64,000 bases of DNA, from positions 62,001 to 126,000 of the IMG/VR virus record IMGVR_UViG_3300042562_000746; one strand, written 5' to 3'. This DNA is from a virus. The notes under the pieces were generated by a model, which searched no databases, was not told the origin of the DNA, and saw nothing but the letters and a program-made list of their open reading frames with translations. This document shows, piece after piece, positions 8,899 through 13,851 of the stretch. Position 1 is the first letter of the stretch. Every line of letters begins with the position of its first letter. The position numbers and the translations under genes are program-made.

Positions 8899-9105
8899 CA
8901 ATTTTTTATATACATTACTATTAACCGGTAAGGCTAATGAGTTATTGTGATATAATATTTTTCCGTCATCCGAAAAACCGGTGATTGTTATTATCTCATC
9001 TTTATCTACATTGGCTAACATTTTATTACCCAACTTATCCGATATGATTAATAATTTATCACCAATTACTAAATCTACATTAAATTTATTTGTTACCTTT
9101 TCCAT
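8896..9105 (-). CDS. Small hypothetical protein, beta-rich
   Basis: A 69-residue frame from ATG, MEKVTNKFNVDLVIGDKLL onward, with alternating hydrophobic residues (DEIITITGFSDDGKILYHN) suggesting a small beta-barrel of the kind often seen in phage accessory proteins. Its start overlaps the end of the 71-residue gene upstream by 20 nt and its stop touches the tRNA-like gene. The function is not recognised. Confidence 0.6.
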   Translation of the reverse strand: MEKVTNKFNVDLVIGDKLLIISDKLGNKMLANVDKDEIITITGFSDDGKILYHNNSLALPVNSNVYKKL

Positions 9106-9301
9106 TATCTTTTGTTAGGTCTAAAGTAGCGTTATGATGCATTCTAATTTGGTCGCTTCGGTAATGTCTAACAATACCACCATCACATATAACTATACAC
9201 CAAATATCGTTTTCAAATGGTCCTCCATTCGTAACATAAATTGCGTAACCTTCTTTATCACCTTCCACTATAACTGGAATTGGATTTTTAAATTCTAACA
9301 T
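9086..9301 (-). CDS. Small conserved-looking phage protein
   Basis: A 71-residue protein beginning MLEFKNPIPVIVEGDKEGY, followed by AIYVTNGGPFENDIWCIVI and a short RHYRSDQIRM segment. The pattern (PIPV..EG..GYAIYV...FENDxWCVV) recalls small proteins found in many T4-like phages, of unknown role. ATG start, 20-nt overlap with the downstream gene. No membrane segment. Confidence 0.7.
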   Translation of the reverse strand: MLEFKNPIPVIVEGDKEGYAIYVTNGGPFENDIWCIVICDGGIVRHYRSDQIRMHHNATLDLTKDNGKGNK

Positions 9302-9312
9302 AATCTAATTTG

Positions 9313-9397
9313 CGGAAGCTCAGGGATTCGAACCCCAGATACCTTTCAGTATGACGGTTTTCAAGACCGTTCCATTCAACCACTCTGGCAAGCTTCC
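9313..9397 (-). tRNA. tRNA-Ser(UGA)
   Basis: An 85-nt class II tRNA. Acceptor GGAAGCT/AGCTTCC with G73; anticodon stem ACGGT/ACCGT with loop CTTGAAA (anticodon TGA); long variable arm; T loop TTCGAAT. CCA is not encoded. Confidence 0.93.
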
Positions 9398-9402
9398 TAT
9401 TA

Positions 9403-9672
9403 TTAATAGATATGTGTTTCTTCGTTTCTGAAATCACTCGTATCTAATTCAAATCTATTTTGTCTTATTCTAGCTTCCTCTGCTGCTTTATACCATCTAA
9501 TCCAGGTCAAAGATGCATCAATAGGTGCCAATACCCATGCCATCATCAATACCATAATAGTATCCAATTCAGGAGAACCACCGGTAGGGTCATTTGAATA
9601 TCGTTTGTCTAAGTTTTTAAATAACTGATAGAAACAATAAATAACACAAATTACATAATAACTAACGAACAT
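9403..9672 (-). CDS. Small membrane protein, unknown
   Basis: An 89-residue protein with two hydrophobic stretches: residues 2-18 (FVSYYVICVIYCFYQLF) and about 38-58 (TIMVLMMAWVLAPIDASLTW), with a charged tail rich in Arg/Glu. This suggests an inner-membrane protein with two helices and cytoplasmic ends. Its ATG overlaps the end of the 56-residue gene at 9662-9832. No family is recognised; roles such as lysis timing or superinfection control would be guesses. Confidence 0.7.
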   Translation of the reverse strand: MFVSYYVICVIYCFYQLFKNLDKRYSNDPTGGSPELDTIMVLMMAWVLAPIDASLTWIRWYKAAEEARIRQNRFELDTSDFRNEETHIY

Positions 9673-9832
9673 AACTTTCTTTTTTAGGTTTTATTGAAAT
9701 TTTTATACTTTCTTCTTTTATATGAGGATTTACTTTTATAGTTGTTGCACCATTTTTTTTATCGTGCATAAACACATAACTATGCACTTCTTTACCTATT
9801 AATTTTGCAATATTTTCTTTTGTAATCTCCAT
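9662..9832 (-). CDS. Small Lys-rich protein (56 aa)
   Basis: A short frame from ATG (9830-9832) to TAG (9662-9664): MEITKENIAKLIGKEVHSYV and on, ending in KPKKESYVR. It is supported by the phage promoter at 9840-9871, whose -7 box ends 8 nt before the ATG, and by an 11-nt overlap with the next start (translational coupling). The N-terminal helix and basic tail suggest a nucleic-acid or protein binder, but no family is recognised. Confidence 0.65.
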   Translation of the reverse strand: MEITKENIAKLIGKEVHSYVFMHDKKNGATTIKVNPHIKEESIKISIKPKKESYVR

Positions 9833-9839
9833 TGTTCAT

Positions 9840-9871
9840 TAAATATACAAAAAATAAATTATACTACCAAA
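9840..9871 (-). promoter_or_regulatory. Promoter for the 9.8-kb small-gene/tRNA set
   Basis: Minus-strand TTTGGTA (9865-9871), 14-nt spacer, TTGTATATTTA (9840-9850). It matches the fixed-spacing phage promoter. It would drive the 56-residue gene and everything downstream (9.8 kb to about 7.7 kb), giving an almost leaderless mRNA. Confidence 0.7.
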
Positions 9872-9887
9872 TTTAGTAAAGTATTTG

Positions 9888-9961
9888 TGGGAAAGAATGG
9901 ATTTGAACCAATGACCTTCGCATTATGAGTGCGCTGCTCTAACCATCTGAGCTACATTCCC
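9888..9961 (-). tRNA. tRNA-Met(CAU), elongator-like
   Basis: A 74-nt cloverleaf: acceptor GGGAATG/CTTTCCC (one T-T mismatch), D arm AGCTCAGATGGTTAGAGC, anticodon loop CTCATAA (CAT), T loop TTCAAAT. The paired first base argues for an elongator. A lysidine-modified tRNA-Ile reading AUA cannot be excluded from the anticodon alone. Confidence 0.9.
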
Positions 9962-9963
9962 AT

Positions 9964-10011
9964 TATCGTTTAATCTAACGATAAAATCTGATATCGTTTC
10001 TTTCAACGATA
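9964..10011 (-). repeat. Two tandem copies of a TATCGTT-N6-AACGATA hairpin
   Basis: Perfect 7-bp palindromic hairpins at 9964-9983 and 9992-10011 with identical arms, different 6-nt loops and an 8-nt separator. They sit between the terminator at 10011-10042 and tRNA-Met. They could be a protein-binding operator or RNA-processing signals flanking the tRNA. Confidence 0.7.
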
Positions 10012-10042
10012 AAAAAATAAGCAGGTGTGGAATCACCTACTT
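10011..10042 (-). terminator. Rho-independent terminator
   Basis: The minus strand shows AAGTAGGTG, loop ATTCCA, CACCTGCTT (one G-T pair), then a run of T (10011-10018 on the complement). It ends the tRNA transcript coming from 10.8 kb. Its left arm contains the TAG stop of the small frame at 10037. Confidence 0.8.
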
Positions 10043-10189
10043 ATATAGTGAATGAGAAACATATGAATCTCTTGCGGCTATATCACCAAAGCCCATAAGT
10101 TTTGTAACGGCTGTGCGGTTTGTGTCCGGGCTAACCCAAGTTTCCATTTCATACTTAGCGTCTGTTCCGCCATTCTTACGAATCGTTAC
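10037..10189 (-). pseudogene. Short coding remnant or small ORF lacking a clear start
   Basis: An open frame of 50 codons ends with TAG (10037-10039) just at the terminator. It translates to a protein-like sequence (KNGGTDAKYEMETWVSPDTN, later TKLMGFGDIAARDSYVSHS). The only in-frame ATG is at 10145-10147, giving 36 residues; upstream the frame runs into tRNA-Leu(UAA). It looks like the 3' end of a gene truncated when the tRNA inserted, or a small gene with a non-standard start. The stretch 10043-10193 holds nothing else recognisable. Confidence 0.35.
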
Positions 10190-10193
10190 AATG

Positions 10194-10279
10194 TACCCCA
10201 GAACAGAATCGAACTGTCACTATCATTACTGATAACAAGATTTTAAGTCTTGCGCGTCTACCAATTTCGCCACCAGGGT
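10194..10279 (-). tRNA. tRNA-Leu(UAA)
   Basis: An 86-nt class II tRNA with acceptor ACCCTGG/CTGGGGT, D arm GCGAAATTGGTAGACGC, anticodon stem CAAGA/TCTTG with loop CTTAAAA (TAA), long variable arm and T loop TTCGATT. Confidence 0.93.
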
Positions 10280-10285
10280 ATTTCG

Positions 10286-10357
10286 TAGTCCGTCGTGGAA
10301 TCGAACCACGAATATCTCATTAGAAGTGAGAAGTTATATCCATTTAACTAACAGACC
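10286..10357 (-). tRNA. tRNA-Arg(UCU)
   Basis: 72 nt. Acceptor GGTCTGT/ACGGACT, anticodon stem TCTCA/TGAGA with loop CTTCTAA (TCT), T arm CGTGG TTCGATT CCACG. It reads AGA, a common Arg codon in this AT-rich genome. Confidence 0.92.
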
Positions 10358-10366
10358 TCTTTTATG

Positions 10367-10440
10367 CGGAATAGACGAGACTCGAACTCGCGACCTCCGC
10401 CGTGACAGGGCGGCGTTCTAACCAACTGAACTACCATTCC
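10367..10440 (-). tRNA. tRNA-Asp(GUC)
   Basis: 74 nt. Acceptor GGAATGG/CTATTCC with G73, anticodon stem CCGCC/GGCGG with loop CTGTCAC (GTC), T loop TTCGAGT. Confidence 0.93.
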
Positions 10441-10443
10441 AAT

Positions 10444-10543
10444 AAGATGAGAGATTAACTACGTCTAATTAATCAATGTATTTACTAGCTGCATCTCGAG
10501 TGAACCGGTATTACGGATGCTCACTTTCATCTACTCTCATCTT
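10444..10543 (-). other. 100-nt element closed by a perfect 10-bp inverted repeat
   Basis: The minus strand begins AAGATGAGAG and ends CTCTCATCTT, enclosing 80 nt with smaller helices (for example GCATC/GATGC). The position between tRNA-Asp and tRNA-Thr would fit a tRNA-like or small structured RNA, but no T loop or anticodon arm is visible. No ORF. Confidence 0.45.
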
Positions 10544-10545
10544 TG

Positions 10546-10618
10546 AGCCCAGAGTCAGATTCGAACTGACGACCTACTCATTACAAATGAGTTGCTCTAC
10601 CAACTGAGCTATCCAGGC
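10546..10618 (-). tRNA. tRNA-Thr(UGU)
   Basis: 73 nt. Acceptor GCCTGGA/TCTGGGC, D arm AGCTCAGTTGGTAGAGC, anticodon stem ACTCA/TGAGT with loop TTTGTAA (TGT), T loop TTCGAAT. Confidence 0.93.
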
Positions 10619-10626
10619 TTATATTG

Positions 10627-10698
10627 TACTCAGTACGGGATTCGAACCCGTATTACATCCGTGAAAGGGATGTGACCTAACCCTTAGTCGAACTGAGC
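10627..10698 (-). tRNA. tRNA-Glu(UUC)
   Basis: 72 nt. Acceptor GCTCAGT/ACTGAGT, anticodon stem ACATCC/GGATGT around CTTTCAC (TTC), T arm ACGGG TTCGAAT CCCGT. First gene after the promoter at 10817-10848; the 118 nt of leader between them holds no clear gene. Confidence 0.92.
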
Positions 10699-10816
10699 GT
10701 TAAAGGAAAGTAAAAGATGGGTGCGTGGACGATTACTTTTATGATTGGCTTTACTTTGGCTTTTAACCCCCTCACTCTACGATTTCTCATTTTGTTTCCC
10801 AATCAACCTTATATGT

Positions 10817-10848
10817 TAAATATACAATAATTTTCCCTATATACCAAA
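10817..10848 (-). promoter_or_regulatory. Promoter for the Glu-Thr-Asp-Arg-Leu tRNA set
   Basis: TTTGGTA (10842-10848), 14-nt spacer, TTGTATATTTA (10817-10827) on the minus strand. It lies in the only large gap (10699-10906) between tRNAs, which contains no other convincing feature, and it would serve the five tRNAs down to the terminator at 10011-10042. Confidence 0.75.
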
Positions 10849-10906
10849 AAATTACCCTCAAAAAAATTTTCGGACTTTTGGTAAAAAGTGAAAAAAGTAC
10901 ATTTTG

Positions 10907-10981
10907 TACCGGTAATAGGATTCGAACCTATAATTGTATGGCTTCTAAGACCACTGCGTATGCCAATTCCGCCATACCGGT
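10907..10981 (-). tRNA. tRNA-Leu(UAG), short variable loop
   Basis: 75 nt. Acceptor TACCGGT-side pairing (ACCGGTA/TACCGGT), D arm GCGGAATTGGCATACGC, anticodon loop CTTAGAA (TAG), T arm ATAGG TTCGAAT CCTAT. The variable region is only about 6 nt, unusual for a leucine tRNA, so aminoacylation identity is less certain than the anticodon. Confidence 0.85.
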
Positions 10982-10988
10982 ATTTATG

Positions 10989-11073
10989 CGGAAAGTGTGA
11001 GATTCGAACTCACGGACCTTTAACAGTCGGCAGTTTAGTAAACTGCTGGTTTCAACCACTCACCCAACTTTCC
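10989..11073 (-). tRNA. tRNA-Ser with anticodon ACU
   Basis: An 85-nt class II tRNA: acceptor GGAAAGT/ACTTTCC with G73, long variable arm, T loop TTCGAAT. The anticodon stem GCAGT/ACTGC encloses loop TTACTAA, giving ACT where GCT is normal for AGY serine codons. The first anticodon base A is rare here. Confidence 0.88.
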
Positions 11074-11077
11074 TTTG

Positions 11078-11149
11078 GGTGTAAGGACGGTATCGAACCG
11101 TCTTATCTAGCTCCACAAACTAGCGCTTCACCTTAAAGCTTCAAACACC
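11078..11149 (-). tRNA. tRNA-His(GUG)
   Basis: 72 nt including the extra G at position -1 opposite C73, the histidine identity pair. Anticodon stem CTAGT/GCTAG with loop TTGTGGA (GTG); T arm GACGG TTCGATA CCGTC. Two T-T mismatches in the acceptor. Confidence 0.88.
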
Positions 11150-11154
11150 ATTTG

Positions 11155-11224
11155 AGGTTAGTGTTAGAATCGAACTAACTCCGTAAGATTTGCAGTCCCA
11201 CCGGCCTCCACGACCTAACTAACC
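11155..11224 (-). tRNA. tRNA-Cys(GCA)
   Basis: 70 nt. Acceptor GGTTAGT/ACTAACC with U73 (cysteine discriminator), anticodon loop CTGCAAA (GCA), T arm GTTAG TTCGATT CTAAC. Confidence 0.9.
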
Positions 11225-11229
11225 ATTTG

Positions 11230-11302
11230 TAGTTTCAGTAGGATTCGAACCTACACTCTAACATCCGTAGTGTTATGTGATAATCCATTTCACTATGAAA
11301 CT
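11230..11302 (-). tRNA. tRNA-Arg(ACG)
   Basis: 73 nt. Acceptor AGTTTCA/TGAAACT, anticodon stem TAACA/TGTTA with loop CTACGGA (ACG, normally converted to inosine), T arm GTAGG TTCGAAT CCTAC. Confidence 0.9.
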
Positions 11303-11307
11303 ATTTG

Positions 11308-11378
11308 CACGCAGTGAAGGAATTGAACCCTCTCCTTTGGTTTTGGAGACCAATTGGCTGCCATAGCCTACCACGCGT
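11308..11378 (-). tRNA. tRNA-Trp(CCA)
   Basis: 71 nt. Anticodon stem TTGGT/ACCAA with loop CTCCAAA (CCA), G73, T arm GAGGG TTCAATT CCTTC. The inner two acceptor pairs (ACGCGTG/ACTGCGT) are mismatched. Confidence 0.88.
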
Positions 11379-11381
11379 TTG

Positions 11382-11454
11382 TAGGAATAACAAGATTCGA
11401 ACTTGTGACATCTAACGTATCAGATTAGCACTCTACCAGCTGAGTTATATTCCT
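11382..11454 (-). tRNA. tRNA-Ile(GAU)
   Basis: 73 nt. Acceptor AGGAATA/TATTCCT with A73, D arm AACTCAGCTGGTAGAGT, anticodon stem CTAAT/GTTAG with loop CTGATAC (GAT), T loop TTCGAAT. Confidence 0.92.
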
Positions 11455-11460
11455 ATATGT

Positions 11461-11532
11461 TGGGAATGCAGGATTCGAACCTACGGCCTCTAGCTCCCAA
11501 AGCTAGCGCGATACCGGACTACGCTAATTCCC
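11461..11532 (-). tRNA. tRNA-Pro(UGG)
   Basis: 72 nt. Acceptor GGGAATT/CATTCCC with A73, anticodon stem CTAGC/GCTAG with loop TTTGGGA (TGG), T loop TTCGAAT. Confidence 0.92.
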
Positions 11533-11538
11533 ATTTTG

Positions 11539-11610
11539 TTATCGGACCTGGACTTGAACCAAAACTAATAGAATCAAAATCTATTGTGCTGCCAATTACA
11601 CCATCCGACA
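11539..11610 (-). tRNA. tRNA-Gln(UUG)
   Basis: 72 nt. Acceptor TGTCGGA/TCCGATA, anticodon stem ATAGA/TCTAT with loop TTTTGAT (TTG), T arm TTTGG TTCAAGT CCAGG. The 80 nt up to tRNA-Gly hold nothing I recognise. Confidence 0.9.
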
Positions 11611-11690
11611 ATTTCCAATTTTGTTATCACCATTTCCTGGTGTGCTAATACACTAAACTTCCAGGCGTGTTCCGGATTGGTAACCGTTTG

Positions 11691-11763
11691 AGCAGATGAG
11701 AGGAATCGAACCTCCGTCTCCTACTTGGAAGGAAGGAGTAATGAACCATTATACGACATCTGC
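11691..11763 (-). tRNA. tRNA-Gly(UCC)
   Basis: 73 nt. Acceptor GCAGATG/CATCTGC, anticodon stem CCTTC/GTAGG (one T-T mismatch) with loop CTTCCAA (TCC), T arm GGAGG TTCGATT CCTCT. Confidence 0.9.
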
Positions 11764-11781
11764 ATATCAAATAAACAATTG

Positions 11782-11853
11782 AGGGAAGGGAGAATTACGA
11801 TATCTCGACCTGATGATTAACAGTCATCTGCTCTGCCGCTGAGCTACCATCCC
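11782..11853 (-). tRNA. tRNA-Asn(GUU) with degenerate T arm
   Basis: 72 nt. D arm AGCTCAGCGGCAGAGC and anticodon stem GATGA/TCATC with loop CTGTTAA (GTT) are normal. The T loop reads ATCGTAA instead of TTCRANN, and the acceptor GGGATGG/CCTTCCC has a mismatch. It may be decaying, or its tertiary contacts may be altered. Confidence 0.75.
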
Positions 11854-11891
11854 AAAAACAAAAAACCCCAACTAATTAAAGTCAGGGTTTT
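11854..11891 (-). terminator. Strong rho-independent terminator
   Basis: The minus strand folds AAAACCCTGACT with AGTTGGGGTTTT (12 pairs, two G-T) around loop TTAATT, followed by TTGTTTTT. It closes the 1.2-kb non-coding transcript upstream of the tRNA-Asn to tRNA-Leu group. Those tRNAs then need read-through or an unseen promoter. Confidence 0.85.
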
Positions 11892-13055
11892 CTAAAATTC
11901 TTAATATAAATCTAGCCTAACTTTACATATCTCTGCTACCCCAAATCTGATTCGGTGTGCTACAAAGTGTATGTAATGTCAATGCTTTCATTTGTTATAA
12001 ATATAATCGAATTAAAAAAGTAATCAATCTTCAAAATACGCCACGTCAAGTCATGCTCCGGTTAATACTAGCCTCGATGAATTACTCTGCTATCATTATT
12101 GGAATCGAACCAACATTAACCATTATGATAAAATAAAATAGGGATGAGAATACTCCATATTGTGAACCAGCTTTAGAAAGATTATTAGTTCCTTCCGTTT
12201 CCACTACCTTTTGAGTAGTACCAATTCAATGTGGATGATTTAAGACTATCAGTCTTTAAGTTGCCGATTACTCTCTACTTAATCATTTTCTTCAAGCCTC
12301 GCAGCCTAATTAATTCTTGCGGAATTAGAAACCTTTCGATAGAATCACAGACTTCTTGCGGAAGTATCGTGGCTAAGAACAGCTCTTAACTATGTACACA
12401 CCTTTCACCTGCAACTGGTAAACACTTAAGCTTAATTTTTAAATTGTAGTTTTTACACCGAAGTAAAAATTGAGTTTTAGTTTATAGAATTATTCAGGTA
12501 GTGGTTTACCACTAGCTCCCCCAACTTTTGGTCGAGAGAATACTAAACTACCCGATGCAATATCCCTACTGCGTTATTTTGAGTCATCTTCATTGAGTAG
12601 TTTTGGTAAACTAGTTCAAAGGATAGTAACAGCACCACCTGTACACAGTCTTATCTTACGTCCTTTCGGATGGTTTGATGTTAAGACCACTCTGATAATG
12701 AATACCGCAATGATGTAGAGGGATTAAGTCTACATTTCTTACTGATATTCTATGGGTTATTCTTATTGGTGTTCCCACCTCAATTAGAGTATCTATAATA
12801 CCCCAATTATTCTGACTGTTCCGATATAGTGTTACCCTTTCGTACAAAGCCTAAATAATATCCCACTTGCATACTTGAGTTAGTCTCTCCTTACGGGGAA
12901 AGTAACCGCAGATGTATCACTTAATACACCCACTTTATCCTTGTTTCCAAGTTTATTTACCGACCATATGCGGCCGTTATTCACTATGTAAGATAAACTT
13001 ACTATGTGAAATATTTTCAATAATGTAAAGAACTTTTTAGGTGTTACCCTATTGT
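11892..13055 (-). ncRNA. Putative giant structured non-coding RNA
   Basis: About 1.16 kb without a convincing ORF, bounded by a consensus promoter (13060-13091) and a strong terminator (11854-11891). Minus-strand hairpins are frequent. TTCAC-ATA-GTAAG/CTTAC-ATA-GTGAA is near the 5' end. TCC-GAAA-GGA lies inside GTCTTA/TAAGAC. TAGTGG-TAAA-CCACTA, an AC-UUCG-GU stem flanked by TTTTTA/TAAAAA, AAGACT-GAT-AGTCTT, and two stems sharing TTCCGCAAGAA follow. Near the 3' end is a tRNA-like acceptor/T-arm minihelix (12091-12130). Giant phage RNAs such as GOLLD and ROOL are known to lie beside tRNA genes; membership or novelty cannot be decided here. Confidence 0.65.
12091..12130 (-). other. tRNA-like acceptor/T-arm minihelix
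   Basis: The minus strand reads TATCAT, a 10-nt link, GTTGG, loop TTCGATT, CCAAT, then ATGATA. This is a T arm closed by a short acceptor-like stem with no D or anticodon arm. It sits inside the non-coding block near its 3' end. It could be part of the giant RNA or a decayed tRNA. Confidence 0.5.
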
Positions 13056-13059
13056 TTTA

Positions 13060-13091
13060 TAAATATACGATAATTTTTTCAAAGTACCAAA
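13060..13091 (-). promoter_or_regulatory. Promoter of the 1.2-kb non-coding RNA
   Basis: TTTGGTA (13085-13091), 14-nt spacer, -7 box ending TCGTATATTTA (13060-13070) on the minus strand. Transcription would begin near 13055. The downstream 1.2 kb carries RNA structure rather than a gene. Confidence 0.75.
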
Positions 13092-13164
13092 TATTTGTAA
13101 ACTTTTTTTCCTAAGATTGAATACCGAGTATCTTTCATCACCTATAAGTTCCAATCTTATAAAT

Positions 13165-13196
13165 TAAAGATACGATATGTTTTTCAATCTACCAAA
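13165..13196 (-). promoter_or_regulatory. Second promoter upstream of the non-coding RNA
   Basis: TTTGGTA (13190-13196), 14-nt spacer, TCGTATCTTTA (13165-13175). It lies about 105 nt before the 13060 promoter. Between the two is an AAGATTG/CAATCTT inverted repeat that may form a leader hairpin. Confidence 0.7.
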
Positions 13197-13216
13197 TTTC
13201 TTTGGGTTTTTTATTT

Positions 13217-13294
13217 TGTTAGGATATCCGGCTTTCTTCGGTGTCGAACACCTCACTCAATCGGTTTTATTAGTTGATGGCTTCAACCCTAACA
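13217..13294 (-). other. 78-nt structured element after tRNA-Met
   Basis: Closed by a perfect TGTTAGG/CCTAACA pair and containing GGTGT-TCG-ACACC and TTGA/TCAA hairpins. It resembles a tRNA-sized fold but has no T arm next to the 3' strand. It may be a processing or termination structure for the tmRNA/tRNA-Met transcript. Confidence 0.4.
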
Positions 13295-13298
13295 TTTG

Positions 13299-13371
13299 TT
13301 GCGATGGGAAGATTCGAACTTCCGACCTCTAGGTTATGAGCCTAGCGAGCTACCTCTGCTACTACATCGCG
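13299..13371 (-). tRNA. tRNA-Met(CAU), initiator-like
   Basis: 73 nt. Anticodon stem CTAGG/CCTAG with loop CTCATAA (CAT), T arm GGAAG TTCGAAT CTTCC. The acceptor CGCGATG/CATCGCA leaves a C1-A72 mismatch, the feature that marks bacterial initiator tRNA for formylation. The anticodon stem has only two consecutive G-C pairs rather than three. It lies 4 nt after the tmRNA 3' end. Confidence 0.85.
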
Positions 13372-13375
13372 ATAT

Positions 13376-13749
13376 TGGTGGAGATGAAGGGAGTCGAACC
13401 CTTGTCTTACAAAGTAATCATAATACCAGCATGTCACACGTTTAGAATAAAGTTTTAATCTTACTAACTTTTCAAAAGAATTGAGGCTGTATGGTTAGTA
13501 CAACGGTCCACCACTTTGTTTTGAAATAACAAAGAAAACGATTTCACATTCTATTTAATTGTCCCATGATGTGTACGGGAGTAATTATGCTGCTACAGCG
13601 TAATCGGCACCGATGAAATCCATTAAGGAATCAAAGGTCATAGTTGACATTTCGTCAGTTATTGTTTTGTGCAGTTTTAAAGAGTTTCTAGCACTTACCT
13701 CTACGTGTGATACTACAATTCTCATTGCAATCAATTCCAAAGCATCCCC
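13376..13749 (-). ncRNA. ssrA: Transfer-messenger RNA (tmRNA)
   Basis: Ribosome-rescue RNA of 374 nt. The 5' end GGGGATG pairs with the 3' CATCTCC, giving the G3-U70 pair and A73 that alanyl-tRNA synthetase recognises, and CCA is encoded. The 3' domain has AAGGG TTCGACT CCCTT; the 5' domain GCTTTGGAATTGATTGCA parallels the usual tmRNA D-like region. The tag frame ends GADYAVAA followed by TAA (13585-13587), close to the common -NYALAA end but with Val for Leu. It has its own promoter at 13770-13801. The exact resume codon is not certain. Confidence 0.93.
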
Positions 13750-13769
13750 ATTATTTCAATGAACTTAAT

Positions 13770-13801
13770 TAAAGATACAACAATTATTTCAATCTACCAA
13801 A
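13770..13801 (-). promoter_or_regulatory. tmRNA promoter
   Basis: TTTGGTA (13795-13801), 14-nt spacer, TTGTATCTTTA (13770-13780) on the minus strand, about 20 nt before the tmRNA 5' end. It probably also drives tRNA-Met at 13299-13371. Confidence 0.78.
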
Positions 13802-13851
13802 TATTTTAGGAAGTTTGTTATAACTTGCTGATAATCAATCAGTTATATATA

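Noticed and set aside
10677-10790. A 37-residue basic frame (MRNRRVRGLK...) after the promoter at 10817
   Set aside because: It runs 22 nt into tRNA-Glu and shows no ribosome site or family pattern; treated as chance.
11611-11690. A possible degenerate tRNA between tRNA-Gln and tRNA-Gly
   Set aside because: No T loop or acceptor pairing can be drawn; only a weak hairpin around CCAGG/CCTGG is visible.
11854-11891. Reading the hairpin as a plus-strand terminator
   Set aside because: The T run follows the stem only on the minus strand; on the plus strand the stem is followed by TCTAAAA.
12656-12847. A 63-codon minus-strand frame starting with TTG inside the 1.2-kb non-coding block
   Set aside because: The start codon is TTG with no ribosome site, the frame is interrupted by hairpins of the proposed RNA, and no family pattern is visible. 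The surrounding 1.1 kb has no other coding signal.
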